A stretch of 64,000 bases of DNA. Source: Mycolicibacter senuensis. GTDB taxonomy: Bacteria > Actinomycetota > Actinomycetes > Mycobacteriales > Mycobacteriaceae. The translations under genes were made by a program, and so were the position numbers. Location: the NCBI RefSeq assembly GCF_002101885.1, contig NZ_LQPS01000016.1, positions 1 to 64,000 of the forward strand, read 5' to 3'. The notes beneath the pieces are model-generated. The model saw nothing but the letters and a program-made list of their open reading frames with translations. It searched no databases and was not told the origin of the DNA. Shown one piece after another: positions 24,247 through 33,286 of this stretch; the first letter of the stretch is position 1; every line of letters begins with the position of its first letter.

Positions 24247-25503
24247 CTACGCGGACTGGTCCGAGGGCCCGGTGCGCCAATGGGTCGGCAGCGGCTGCGC
24301 CTCACGCGGTCGATTGTGATACGCCCACGATGACGCCAACCAGCCGTTGCCGTTGGTCAGCGTGGTGGCCGGCCGGCCGTCCTGCTCCTCGTTCTTCTTG
24401 CCCGTCTTCTGGCCGCGAGCACCGCCGGTGTCGGCCGTCGCGCCCTGGCCGGCGGTCGTTCCCATCATCGCCTCTTGGAACGCCGTTCCCGGCGGCAACG
24501 CGACGGCGGCCGGCAGCCGGGTGTCGGCAGCGGCCAGGGTGAACGCGGTCGGCCGCAGCTGCGGTGCCGCGCTTGCCCACCTCGGCGGCACCGACAGCCG
24601 CCCGATCGGGGTGGCCCGGCCCATGCCGGCACCGACCGCCGGCGTCGTGGACGACGACAGCACACCGCGCGGGCCCAGCCCCTCGAAGGTCAACGCACCC
24701 TCGACGCCACCGCGGACGAACAGCAGCCGTCCCCAACCGGCACCGTTGGCGACCACGGTGTACATGCTGGAGTCGAAGCTGATCCCGCTGGCGGCGACGC
24801 TGGTATACGGCGTCAGCGGGTTCACCAGGTCGGCCAGTGACTCCGACGACGTGCCCGATGAGCCGGTCGATGCCGGCATGTGGTGCAGCACGGTGTGTAT
24901 CGCGCTATTGAGGTGTGCATGAGCGCTGGTTCCGGCCGCGTGCGATGCCGCAGCGGCCTGGGTGCTGGATCCGGCCGGGTTGGTGGTTCGCGGCGGCGGG
25001 TCCACGGCCGGCAGGGCGCTGGCCGGCGTGGCAACCGCGGCATATCCGTACATCGCGACGGCGTCCTGCGCCCACATCTCCCCGTAGTGCGCTTCGGTGG
25101 CGGCGATGGCCGGGGTGTTCTGCCCCAGGAAGTTGGTGGCGACCAGCGCCGCGAGCAATGCCCGATTGGCGGCCACCTCGGCCGGCGGCACGGTCGCGGC
25201 AAAAGCCGCCTCGTAGGCCGCCACCACCGTCTTGGCCTGGATTGCGGTCTGCTCGGCCTTGGCGCCGTTCGCCTGCAGCCACGCCACATACGGCATTGCC
25301 GCCTTGACCATCGCCGCCGAGGCGGGGCCGGACCAATGGTGGCCGGTCAGGCTTGCGATCGCCTCCGAGTACCCGACGGCGGCGATCTCCAGGTCGGCGG
25401 CAAGGACGTCCCAGGCCGATGCCGCCGCGATCATCGGCGCCGCCCCGGGACCGGTGTACATCCGCCCGGAATTGACCTCCGGGGGAAGCAGCGCGAAGTC
25501 CAT
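24247..25503 (-). CDS. PPE family protein, SVP subfamily (second of pair)
   Basis: 418 aa from [12 protein letters not shown], with GGGAG six bases upstream. An earlier ATG at 25515 overlaps the stop of the first PPE gene. The PPE domain spans about 1-180 ([16 protein letters not shown], and [10 protein letters not shown], which resembles the WxG-bearing helix hairpin region). The SVP motif GRLSVPPRW is at about residue 325. Such proteins are exported by type VII systems, mainly ESX-5, usually with a PE partner. No PE gene is adjacent. Confidence 0.9.
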   Translation of the reverse strand: MDFALLPPEVNSGRMYTGPGAAPMIAAASAWDVLAADLEIAAVGYSEAIASLTGHHWSGPASAAMVKAAMPYVAWLQANGAKAEQTAIQAKTVVAAYEAAFAATVPPAEVAANRALLAALVATNFLGQNTPAIAATEAHYGEMWAQDAVAMYGYAAVATPASALPAVDPPPRTTNPAGSSTQAAAASHAAGTSAHAHLNSAIHTVLHHMPASTGSSGTSSESLADLVNPLTPYTSVAASGISFDSSMYTVVANGAGWGRLLFVRGGVEGALTFEGLGPRGVLSSSTTPAVGAGMGRATPIGRLSVPPRWASAAPQLRPTAFTLAAADTRLPAAVALPPGTAFQEAMMGTTAGQGATADTGGARGQKTGKKNEEQDGRPATTLTNGNGWLASSWAYHNRPREAQPLPTHWRTGPSDQSA

Positions 25504-25514
25504 ACCGGCTCCCA

Positions 25515-26672
25515 TCAGCCCGCGGCCGGCGGTCGAGGAACGACCGTGCGTCGATTTGAAACGGCCCGAGACGTCGCCGCGCCCAGCCCGCGACCCGCGA
25601 GGGTACCGAGCATGGTCTCGCCGAATGCCGTTCCCGGCAGGCCGCCGGCGACCGCCGGCCCCGGGGCCGGCAGAGCCGCCCCGGCCGGGCCGACGGCCGA
25701 AGCCAGCGTGGCCGGCATCGCCCAGCCGTGCGGCACCGACAGGCCCCCGATCCGCAGTGCGCTGCCCGCGCTCGCCGACAGCCCGGCGCCCAAGCCGCCA
25801 CCACCCAGACCGCCACCGCCCAAGCCACCGCCCAGGCCAAACCCGCCCAGACCCAGACCGGCCGGTCCGATCATCGGCGGGTTGAGGATTTCGCCCAAGC
25901 CGCCCGGGTTTTCGGCGGTGAAGGCGGCCAGGCCGATGCCGTTGTTGATGTTGCTGAGCATGTTCGCCGTGCCCGACCAGCCCGTCATGGTGGCGCTCAT
26001 GCCCTGCGTCGCCAGTCCGGTGAACGGTGAGAACTGACCGATGATCGACGTCACCGAGGTGAGCAGACCCGAGACCCCGCCGCCGGCGCCGGTGGCGCCG
26101 GCCTGGGCCGTCGCCGACTGGGCGGCCTGCCCGGACGCATTGGTCGTCGGTGGCGGCTGACCGAATGCGGTCAGCGCCGACGCGGCGGCCGACGAACTCG
26201 CGTAGCGGTACATCGCGGCGGCGTCCTGGGCCCACATCTCGGCGTATTGGCGTTCAGCCTCACCGATCGCCGGGGAGTTCTGCCCGAAGACGTTGGTGGC
26301 GACAAGCTCATCGAGCAGCACCCGGTTGGCGGTGATCACCGGCGGGGGCACCACCGCCGCGACGGCCGTCGCATAGGCCTCCGCGGCGGCCACGGCCTGT
26401 CGTGCCGTCTGCTCGGCCTGCGCACCGCTGCCGCGCAACCACGTCACGTAGGGCTGGGCGGCGGCAGCCATCGCGGTCGCGGCCGGGCCGGTCCAGGAGC
26501 CGGCGGCCAACCCCGAGGTGATCGAGTCGTATCCGGCTGCGGCGGTCAGCAGTTCGGCGGCCAGCTGCTCCCACTCCGCCGCGGCGGTCAGCATTGATCC
26601 GGACCCGGGCCCTGCGTAGATGCGTCCGGAGTTGATCTCCGGGGGCAGAACATTATAGTCCAGGTACATCAC
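25515..26672 (-). CDS. PPE family protein, SVP subfamily (first of pair)
   Basis: 385 aa, starting at GTG or the following ATG ([15 protein letters not shown]), with AAGGGG upstream. The PPE domain spans about 1-175 ([18 protein letters not shown]). A glycine-rich stretch follows ([16 protein letters not shown], about 275-300), and then the SVP motif GGLSVPHGW. Translation is coupled to the next PPE gene by an overlapping stop/start. Probably surface-exposed or secreted. Confidence 0.9.
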   Translation of the reverse strand: MMYLDYNVLPPEINSGRIYAGPGSGSMLTAAAEWEQLAAELLTAAAGYDSITSGLAAGSWTGPAATAMAAAAQPYVTWLRGSGAQAEQTARQAVAAAEAYATAVAAVVPPPVITANRVLLDELVATNVFGQNSPAIGEAERQYAEMWAQDAAAMYRYASSSAAASALTAFGQPPPTTNASGQAAQSATAQAGATGAGGGVSGLLTSVTSIIGQFSPFTGLATQGMSATMTGWSGTANMLSNINNGIGLAAFTAENPGGLGEILNPPMIGPAGLGLGGFGLGGGLGGGGLGGGGLGAGLSASAGSALRIGGLSVPHGWAMPATLASAVGPAGAALPAPGPAVAGGLPGTAFGETMLGTLAGRGLGAATSRAVSNRRTVVPRPPAAG

Positions 26673-26927
26673 AGCCCCTTAGCAGCTAACCCACAGTTCT
26701 CCTGCAGTTCTCCGAAAAGTCACCCGGCGACTGAGGAAACGCCGCTGAAATGAACTCGGGGTTACGTCCAGGTGGTCAGCACAGTGGCGCGTCGATGAAA
26801 TCTGCGGCGCACGATCGGTCCAGCCGTCATCGAGGCAGCCCCGATGCAGATCAGACGGTTGGTGTTCACCGGTTATTCACGTCATGGCAGGTGGCGATTA
26901 ATCCCGGGCCGCGATGCTTTCACCACT

Positions 26928-27230
26928 ATGAAGCACGCACGATGGATCCTGACCGCGGTCAGCGCCGCCGCGCTGGTCGGGCTGGGTGCGCCCGCACACG
27001 CCGACACCGATCCGGACGTCGCGTTCCTCACCGCGATCGAGCAGGCGGGCATCGAATACACCGACCCGCAGGAGGCCGTGGCCGTCGGACGCCAGGTCTG
27101 CGACTACCTGCACGCCGGGCACCAGACGGACGGCGCCGCGCGCGCGCTGCGGATCTCCAACCGCGGCCTGTCGGTGAAGAACGCCGCCCGATTCGTGGTA
27201 GTCGCGCGAACTTCGTACTGCCCCAACTGA
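26928..27230 (+). CDS. DUF732 exported small protein 1
   Basis: 100 aa from MKHARWILTAVSAAALVGLGAPAHA, a clear Sec signal peptide cleaved near residue 24-26. The mature part DVAFLTAIEQAGIEYTDPQEAV...VC...YC is the DUF732 core with two cysteines likely forming a disulfide. The family is common in mycobacteria and of unknown role. The 255 bp before it contain no gene; a promoter is likely but not clear. Confidence 0.9.
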   Translation: MKHARWILTAVSAAALVGLGAPAHADTDPDVAFLTAIEQAGIEYTDPQEAVAVGRQVCDYLHAGHQTDGAARALRISNRGLSVKNAARFVVVARTSYCPN

Positions 27231-27250
27231 TCCGGCCGACGGAGGACACG

Positions 27251-27553
27251 ATGAGGGTTCGCAAGCCAGCGGTGGCGGTCTTCGCGATGGCAGGTCTGCT
27301 GGGTCTGGCCGCCCCGGTGGCCGCCGAGCCCGGCGACGCCCGGTTCCTCGGCGCCCTGGACCAGATGGGCATCTCCTACCCGAATCCGGCCGACGCGGTC
27401 GCCGGCGGCCAGGCGGTATGCCGGTACATCGCCGAGGGGCACAGCGCCAATCAGGCGGCCAAGGGCGTCAAGAACGCCAACCCGAGCCTGACCCTGACCA
27501 AGGCGTCGCAATTCGTCGGTATCGCGCGAGCCACCTACTGCGCTGAGGTGTAA
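27251..27553 (+). CDS. DUF732 exported small protein 2
   Basis: 100 aa, ATG with GGAGG upstream, 20 bp after the first DUF732 gene. The signal peptide runs MRVRKPAVAVFAMAGLLGLAAPVAAEP. The mature domain DARFLGALDQMGISYPNPADAV...VCRYI...TYC matches its neighbour with the same two cysteines. It is a tandem duplicate, probably co-transcribed. Confidence 0.9.
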   Translation: MRVRKPAVAVFAMAGLLGLAAPVAAEPGDARFLGALDQMGISYPNPADAVAGGQAVCRYIAEGHSANQAAKGVKNANPSLTLTKASQFVGIARATYCAEV

Positions 27554-27570
27554 GTACCGCCGCCGGCGCG

Positions 27571-28227
27571 CTATTGCGCGATGGCCATGACGGCCCCCGG
27601 ACGCAGCCACTGGATGATCTGCACCAGCTTGGCGTCGTCGATGGCCACGCAGCCCGCGGTCGGGCCACCGTCGGTGGTGTGAAAGAAGAACGCTGCGCCG
27701 TCACCGGGGGTGCGGGCGGTGTTGACGCCCATCACCACCGCATGTTTGTACTGCGGAATCTGGAGGTTCTCACTCTCGGCGGTGTTGAACGCGCACTGTT
27801 CCTTCTTGCAGACCTGCATGGTGTTGAACGTCGGGCTGTTGTCGTCACCGTCCCACCAGTGGTCCGGACCGATCTGGACATACTGCAGTCCCCCACCGGG
27901 ATTCGGTGCCGTGCCGAACGCGTACGGCAGCGTGAACACGCCCATCGGGGTGGCCGGATGGCCGCTCTTGGCCTGCTGCGCCATCCCGGCGGAACCGACG
28001 TGGGCGGGTATCCCGGCGGCCACCGGTTGCCATCCCGTCGCGCTGCGCTGGTAGACGTCCATCTTGGCGTCGGAACCGCCGACTCCGACCACCGAGATCA
28101 CCTGGGCCGCGTTCCCCACGGATCGCGCGAACCACGGCGTGACGTCGGCTTGGGCACCCGGCGCGGCAACCAGCGTCGTGCCGGCGGTGCACAGGGCAGC
28201 GCAGAACAGGCTCAGCAGTCGGCGCAT
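27571..28227 (-). CDS. Exported L,D-transpeptidase-like protein (Rv0309 counterpart)
   Basis: 218 aa from MRRLLSLFCAALCTAGTTLVAAPGAQA, a signal peptide. The length equals Rv0309. The YkuD-like catalytic region FFHTTDGGPTAGCVAIDD holds His and Cys in the order seen in L,D-transpeptidases (H-x-n-x-G-C). It would act in the cell wall on peptidoglycan or a related substrate. M. tuberculosis Rv0309 is annotated only as an exported protein, so enzymatic activity is inferred. Confidence 0.85.
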   Translation of the reverse strand: MRRLLSLFCAALCTAGTTLVAAPGAQADVTPWFARSVGNAAQVISVVGVGGSDAKMDVYQRSATGWQPVAAGIPAHVGSAGMAQQAKSGHPATPMGVFTLPYAFGTAPNPGGGLQYVQIGPDHWWDGDDNSPTFNTMQVCKKEQCAFNTAESENLQIPQYKHAVVMGVNTARTPGDGAAFFFHTTDGGPTAGCVAIDDAKLVQIIQWLRPGAVMAIAQ

Positions 28228-28284
28228 TGACTCATCATCGGCGGGTGCCCCGGGAGGGTCAAACACCGGTCCCGGCGTGCCGGG

Positions 28285-28521
28285 TCACGGTTCTGCACGG
28301 CGCGGCAGGTCGTCGACCGGCGCCTCGTCCTTGAGCAGACCCCGCGAGGACAGATAGCCGCGGAAATACTCCCGGTGCTCAGGACATGTCAGCCATACCT
28401 TGCGGCGTTCGGGGGTGTGCAGCTTCGGGTTGTTCCACAGCATCCCGAACGTCGCCTCGGCGCTGCAACCCTTACGCGAGCAGACGAGCGTCCCCACCGG
28501 GTCGGCGTCATAGCTGGTCAT
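28285..28521 (-). CDS. Small conserved zinc-binding protein
   Basis: 78 aa, ATG directly after GAGGAG. Four potential ligands, C-SRKG-C and CPEH, point to a zinc site. The conserved run NNPKLHTPERRKVWLTCPEHREYFRGYLSSRGLL is characteristic of a small actinobacterial family sometimes mislabelled as an acetone carboxylase. It is the third gene of the run 29493 to 28285 on this strand. Confidence 0.75.
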   Translation of the reverse strand: MTSYDADPVGTLVCSRKGCSAEATFGMLWNNPKLHTPERRKVWLTCPEHREYFRGYLSSRGLLKDEAPVDDLPRRAEP

Positions 28522-28525
28522 CTCC

Positions 28526-29158
28526 TCAAGCCTGCCACGGTTTGAGTAACAGCGCCCAGAGGGTCAGATACACCCAGCCCAGTGCCCAGCCGGCCAGCAC
28601 ATCGGAGGGATGGTGCACGCCCAGCGCCACCCGGGCGATGCCGACCGCAGCCACCACCAGCGCACCCACGCCGACCGCCGCCACCCGGACATTGCGCCGC
28701 AGCATCGGCAACATCAGCACCAGCAGGGCACCCACCGCGACCATCACCCCCAGCGCGTGCCCGGAGGGAAACGACGACGACGACGCCCCCGCCAACGCGG
28801 TCACCGGGCGTGGCCGATCGACCGAGCCCTTGGCCACGGCGGTCAGCAGCCCGCTCAACTCCACCGTCAGCAACAGGAACAGCGCCGGCCGCAACCGGCG
28901 CCGCAGCAACGCGACCACCACCGCCACCATGGCCAGCACCCGGAACACCGCCGGCGCCAAGACGGTGGACAACCCGTCCCAGAACGACACCCACCCGGGA
29001 TGTTTGATCCCGATGTCGTAACTGGCGTCGAGCGCCGCGGTGTCGACGGCGGCCAGCCAGCCCCAGCCCTGCCGGTAACCCACCAGCATCAGAGCACAGA
29101 CCGCCGCCGCGACAACGACCGAGACCAGTGCGGATGCGCGCGCCGCCGACGGCGTCAT
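28526..29158 (-). CDS. PAP2-family membrane phosphatase (Rv0308-like)
   Basis: 210 aa from MTPSAARASALVSV. All three lipid-phosphatase motifs are present: KGSVDRPRP, PSGHA, and RVALGVHHPSDVLAG with the catalytic His. Five or six transmembrane helices are predicted. It probably removes phosphate from lipid phosphates such as polyprenyl or phosphatidic-type substrates. The start overlaps the stop of the upstream gene (ATGA). Confidence 0.9.
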   Translation of the reverse strand: MTPSAARASALVSVVVAAAVCALMLVGYRQGWGWLAAVDTAALDASYDIGIKHPGWVSFWDGLSTVLAPAVFRVLAMVAVVVALLRRRLRPALFLLLTVELSGLLTAVAKGSVDRPRPVTALAGASSSSFPSGHALGVMVAVGALLVLMLPMLRRNVRVAAVGVGALVVAAVGIARVALGVHHPSDVLAGWALGWVYLTLWALLLKPWQA

Positions 29159-29493
29159 GACGTCGGGTCGCGACGTGTGCCGACGCCCCGCAGGTCCGGC
29201 CAGGGCGGGCGGCGCAGCACCGCCAGCGATGCGATCACCGCCGACAGCAGGCCGGTGAGCACTCCCACCAAGGCGATCCGGTCCGCGTTGACGGCGGCCA
29301 CCCACTTGGCTTTGTCACCGCGGATCACCATGACACCCAGCGGCGTGGCGGTCACCGCCGAACCGTCACGGCCGGCCTGAATCCGGGTGGCGGTGATGAC
29401 CGTGGTGCCGTCGGGGGTCTGGTGCGGTTCGCCGTAGACCAGCGCACCGGTGGAGTCGGCGGACAGCTGATCCAGCAGTTCCGAACGTTTCAT
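29155..29493 (-). CDS. GerW/YtfJ-like small membrane-anchored protein
   Basis: 112 aa from MKRSELLDQL, chosen because GAAGGG lies eight bases upstream. VYGEPHQTPDGTTVITATRIQAG resembles the beta-strand core of the GerW/YtfJ (spore-type) family found in many non-spore-formers, although the glycine-rich part is short. One transmembrane helix (IALVGVLTGLLSAVIASLAVL) lies near residue 85. It is divergent from bluB with only 37 bp between starts. Confidence 0.65.
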   Translation of the reverse strand: MKRSELLDQLSADSTGALVYGEPHQTPDGTTVITATRIQAGRDGSAVTATPLGVMVIRGDKAKWVAAVNADRIALVGVLTGLLSAVIASLAVLRRPPWPDLRGVGTRRDPTS

Positions 29494-29530
29494 GGCGGGC
29501 ATCCCTTCGTGTGACTCCTACCATGATCGC

Positions 29531-30181
29531 GTGGCTGATCCGTCCTTCAGCGCCCAGGAGCGCCAAGCCGTCTACCGGGTGATCGCCGAACGGCGCGACA
29601 TGCGCCGGTTCGTCCCCGACAGCACCGTCGACCCGGACGTGCTGGCCCGCCTGCTGGCCGCGGCCCACGCCGCGCCCAGTGTGGGGCTCATGCAGCCGTG
29701 GCGGTTCGTCCGGATCACCGACGGCACCCTGCGGCAACGCATCCACACCCTGGTCGACGAGGAACGCCATCGCACCGCCCGCGCGCTGGGACGGCGTGAA
29801 CAGGAGTTTTTGGCACTCAAGGTGGAAGGCATCCGCGACTGCGCCGAACTGCTGGTGGTGGCGCTGCGCGAGGGCAGGCAGGCACACATCTTCGGCCGCC
29901 GCACGCTGCCGCAGATGGACCTGGCGTCGGTGTCGTGCGCCATCCAGAACCTGTGGCTGGCGGCTCGCGCCGAGGGCCTGGGCATGGGGTGGGTCTCGCT
30001 GTTCGAGCCACGGCCGTTGGCGCAGCTGTTGGGCATGCCCGCCGACGCCGAGCCGGTGGCGATCCTGTGCCTCGGCCCGGTCCCGGAGTTTCCGGATCGC
30101 CCGGCGTTGGAGCTGGACGACTGGGCTTACCGGAAACCGTTGCGCGAGTTCGTCTCCGAGAACACCTGGGAGCGACCATGA
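29531..30181 (+). CDS. bluB: BluB, 5,6-dimethylbenzimidazole synthase
   Basis: 216 aa from GTG (VADPSFSAQERQAVYRVI). It is a flavin-destroying nitroreductase-fold enzyme: ERRDMRRF for FMN phosphate, APSVGLMQPWRFV, and AEGLGMGWVSLFEP match BluB. It cleaves FMNH2 to form the lower ligand of cobalamin. The M. tuberculosis counterpart is Rv0306. It overlaps the next gene by 4 nt. No cobalamin riboswitch is visible in the 37-bp leader. Confidence 0.93.
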   Translation: MADPSFSAQERQAVYRVIAERRDMRRFVPDSTVDPDVLARLLAAAHAAPSVGLMQPWRFVRITDGTLRQRIHTLVDEERHRTARALGRREQEFLALKVEGIRDCAELLVVALREGRQAHIFGRRTLPQMDLASVSCAIQNLWLAARAEGLGMGWVSLFEPRPLAQLLGMPADAEPVAILCLGPVPEFPDRPALELDDWAYRKPLREFVSENTWERP

Positions 30182-31077
30182 CCGCCGACGACGAGGCCGC
30201 CGCGGTCCAGCGGATCTGGTCCGGGCTCGGGCTGCCGGGGATCATCGACGTGCACACCCATTTCATGCCGAAACCGGTGATGGACAAGGTGTGGAACTAC
30301 TTCGACTCGGCAGGCCCGATGGTGGGACGCAGCTGGCCGATCACCTACCGCACCGATGAGGCCCACCGCGTCGAGACACTGCGGTCCTTCGGGGTGCGCC
30401 GGTTCACCTCGCTGGTCTATCCGCACAAGCCCCAGATGGCCGCGTGGCTCAACCAGTGGTCGGCCGAATTCGCCCGCGCCACACCGGATTGCCTGGCCAC
30501 CGCGACGTTCTATCCCGAACCGGGGGCGGGTGACTACGTCGGCGCGGCCGTCCACGCCGGCGCCCAGCTGTTCAAGGCACACATCCAGGTGGGCGACTAC
30601 GACCCCAACGACCCACTACTCGACGATGTCTGGGGCACCATCTCCGACTCCGCCACCCCGGTCGTCATCCACTGCGGCTCCGGGCCGCAACCCGGGCGGT
30701 TCACCGGGCCCGAACCGGTCCGGCGACTGCTGCACCGTCACCCGCGGCTGCCGCTGATCGTCGCGCACATGGGTATGCCCGAGTACGGTGAGTTCCTCGA
30801 CATCTGCCTGGATTCGGCCGCTGTGCACTTGGACACCACCATGGCGTTCACTGCGTTCGTCGACGAACTGATGCCCTTTCCCGCCGGCGAGCAAGCGCGA
30901 CTGCGCGACGCGGGTGAGCGGATCGTGTTCGGCAGCGACTTTCCGAACATCCCGTACCGGTACCGCGACGCACTGACCGCCGTTACCGCAGTTCCCGGCA
31001 TCGACGACGGCTGGATGCGGGGCGTGCTCCACGACAATGCGGCCCGATTGTTCGAGATCGCGCTACCATCCGCTTGA
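30178..31077 (+). CDS. Metal-dependent amidohydrolase (TIM-barrel, ACMSD-like)
   Basis: 299 aa from an ATG overlapping the bluB stop. It shows the DVHTHF metal motif at about residue 25, then FKAHIQVGDYDP, VIHCGSG and IVAHMGMPEY, and FGSDFPNIPY near residue 265 with the catalytic Asp. This set fits the amidohydrolase_2 group (decarboxylases/hydrolases). The substrate is unknown. Coupling to bluB is probably a shared operon and not a shared pathway. Confidence 0.88.
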   Translation: MTADDEAAAVQRIWSGLGLPGIIDVHTHFMPKPVMDKVWNYFDSAGPMVGRSWPITYRTDEAHRVETLRSFGVRRFTSLVYPHKPQMAAWLNQWSAEFARATPDCLATATFYPEPGAGDYVGAAVHAGAQLFKAHIQVGDYDPNDPLLDDVWGTISDSATPVVIHCGSGPQPGRFTGPEPVRRLLHRHPRLPLIVAHMGMPEYGEFLDICLDSAAVHLDTTMAFTAFVDELMPFPAGEQARLRDAGERIVFGSDFPNIPYRYRDALTAVTAVPGIDDGWMRGVLHDNAARLFEIALPSA

Positions 31078-31095
31078 GAAGAAAGGCCGGCGACC

Positions 31096-32289
31096 GTGAC
31101 CACTGACGCCACCCCGCTCACCCCACCCATCCCGGTCCCCGACGTTCCGGGCGCTGACGCCGGCCCGAAGGGCCTGCCCGAGCGCAGCGAGTTGTCATTG
31201 CGGGACAAGCTGATCGTCGACACCTCGGCGTTCGCCGACCTCGGCCTGCGCACCGCGGTGGCATCCATGGTCGCGGCGTCGATGATTCCGTCGGTGCTGA
31301 CCACCGCGATGGGGCGCGAACAGTCGCGGCGGGAAAGGGAACGTCTGGCGTTCTACGCCGAGTTGGCCGCCGAACGCGACCCGGTCCGGTCTTTTCCGGC
31401 GCCGACGGCGCTGCCGCGGATCTCCTCGCGGCGGGCCAACCCGCTCGCCGAGCGGGTGGCGCGCGGCACGGTGGAGAACGTGTCGTTCCACAGCAGTTTC
31501 GAGGCCATCAACCCGGCCATGGGGGATTCCTGGAACGCGCTGGGCCAGAACAACACCGCACGGTTTCAGCACTGGCGTCACGACGACGGCCCCCGGCCGA
31601 CCCTGTGCGTCATCCACGGTTTCATGGGGTCGGCCTACCTGTTCAACGGCTTGTTCTTCTCACTGCCCTGGTTCTACCGGTCCGGCTACGACGTCGTGTT
31701 GTTCACCCTGCCGTTCCACGGCAGGCGTGCCGAAAAGTACTCGCCCTTCAGCGGATACGGCATCTTCTCGCACGGCATGTCGGGCTTCGCCGAGGCGATC
31801 GCCCAAGCCGTCCACGACTTCCGCTCGGTGGTCGACTATCTCGAGTTCACCGGCGTCGACCGCATCGCGTTGACCGGCCTGTCATTGGGCGGTTACACCA
31901 GCGCGCTGCTCGCCGCGGTCGAGCCCCGTCTACAGGCGGTGATCCCCAATGTTCCGGTGGTCTCGGTCGATTCGGAGATCCGCGACTGGTTCCCGGCCAA
32001 CAAGGTGGTGCAGGTCGGCCAACTGCTGGGCCGGGTCGACCACAGCGCATTCACCGACGCGACGGCATACCACTCGCCGCTGAACTACCCGCCGCTGGTC
32101 GCCAAGGACCGCCGGCTGATCATCACCGGTCTGGGTGACCGGTTGGCGCCGCCCGAGCAGTCCGAGATGCTCTGGCAGCACTGGGATCGATGTGCGCTGC
32201 ACTGGTTCCCGGGAAACCACGTGCTGCACGTCAGCCAGCCGACCTACCTGCGCCGGATGACCGCCTTCCTGCGCGGGTACATGTTCTGA
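31096..32289 (+). CDS. Alpha/beta hydrolase
   Basis: 397 aa from GTG, 18 bp after the amidohydrolase with AAGGCC upstream. The N-terminal 130 residues are a helical extension. The hydrolase domain begins near 165 with oxyanion motif HGFMGSAY, nucleophile elbow GLSLGGY (Ser about 258), Asp in TGLGDRLAPP and His in PGNHVLH near the C-terminus. No signal peptide. It is convergent with the ESX-3 locus; the stop lies 10 bp from the eccE3 stop. Confidence 0.88.
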   Translation: MTTDATPLTPPIPVPDVPGADAGPKGLPERSELSLRDKLIVDTSAFADLGLRTAVASMVAASMIPSVLTTAMGREQSRRERERLAFYAELAAERDPVRSFPAPTALPRISSRRANPLAERVARGTVENVSFHSSFEAINPAMGDSWNALGQNNTARFQHWRHDDGPRPTLCVIHGFMGSAYLFNGLFFSLPWFYRSGYDVVLFTLPFHGRRAEKYSPFSGYGIFSHGMSGFAEAIAQAVHDFRSVVDYLEFTGVDRIALTGLSLGGYTSALLAAVEPRLQAVIPNVPVVSVDSEIRDWFPANKVVQVGQLLGRVDHSAFTDATAYHSPLNYPPLVAKDRRLIITGLGDRLAPPEQSEMLWQHWDRCALHWFPGNHVLHVSQPTYLRRMTAFLRGYMF

Positions 32290-32299
32290 CGCCGACCCG

Positions 32300-33286
32300 C
32301 TAACGCGCCGCCACGCTCGCCGACGCCACCGGCCACCGCAGCCCGGCGAGGTCGTCGTCCGACAACGCGGCACGGCCGTCGAGACGACTCCCCGACAGCG
32401 GATGCAGGCCCAGCAGCGCGCTGCGGTGATTGCCCTGCTCGGAGACCAGACCGGCCAGCGGGGCCGCGCCGACGGGCGCCGACCCGGTGCGCAGCGCGCA
32501 CGCGGCCGCGACGGTCCGTTGGCCACCGTCGTCGGCGAATTCCAGTACCGTCCAGGTCTCCCCGGCGCTCGAGGCCCGGATCCGGCTCAGCGTGTCGACC
32601 AGCGCCGCGTCGATGGCGACCTGGTAGGCGGCGACGTGGTCGCCCGAGCCGTCGACCACCGACCGCCACGTCTCCCGGGCGCCCGAGTCGATCAGCGAGG
32701 GGATCTCATCCGCGTCGACAAGCGCGGTGTCCCAACCGATCTCGCGGAGATGATCGGCAAGCCGGCGCACCGCGATGTCAGCGGTGCGCTGCAGCGGAAT
32801 CTCCGGCGAACGGGCCTGCAGGGCAGCCAGGTTCGGTGCGGCCGAGAAGGTCAGGCCGATCCAGGTGTCGGAATTCTCCGCGCCGCCTTCCGGCCGGGCC
32901 CCGCGACTGGTGATACGCACGGCGTCGGCCTGCAGACCGTACCGGTTCAGGTAACCGGCGATCACCGCGAGCGGCAAGGTATCCCCGGCAGCCGAGGCGG
33001 TGACCCGCAGCGCCGACGTTGCCCGCGCGCCGGAGACCGCTCGCCGGTCGGTGTGTACGCCGCGGCTCGAGCGCGTCATGGCCAGCCGGCGGCGCACGAT
33101 CGTGGTCAGGTGCAGGCCGTGCCACCAGCTCAACAGCAGGATCGCCACGGCGACCCCCACGGCGAGCACCCAGCGGTCCCGCGGGGTCGGCCAGGGGTAG
33201 GCCAGCAGTGCCGGCACGACGGCGAGCAGAACCAGGGTGATTCTGGCCGGGCCGGGCCGGGGAATGGTGGAACGGTACTGGCTCAC
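32300..33286 (-). CDS. eccE3: EccE3, ESX-3 membrane complex component
   Basis: 328 aa from GTG (SQYRSTIPRPGPARITLVL), overlapping the mycP3 stop by 4 nt. Two transmembrane helices near the N-terminus (about 16-32 and 41-58) are followed by a periplasmic or cytosolic alpha/beta domain, as in Rv0292. EccE forms the outer rim of the EccBCDE inner-membrane secretion complex. It is the last gene of the operon. Confidence 0.95.
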   Translation of the reverse strand: MSQYRSTIPRPGPARITLVLLAVVPALLAYPWPTPRDRWVLAVGVAVAILLLSWWHGLHLTTIVRRRLAMTRSSRGVHTDRRAVSGARATSALRVTASAAGDTLPLAVIAGYLNRYGLQADAVRITSRGARPEGGAENSDTWIGLTFSAAPNLAALQARSPEIPLQRTADIAVRRLADHLREIGWDTALVDADEIPSLIDSGARETWRSVVDGSGDHVAAYQVAIDAALVDTLSRIRASSAGETWTVLEFADDGGQRTVAAACALRTGSAPVGAAPLAGLVSEQGNHRSALLGLHPLSGSRLDGRAALSDDDLAGLRWPVASASVAAR

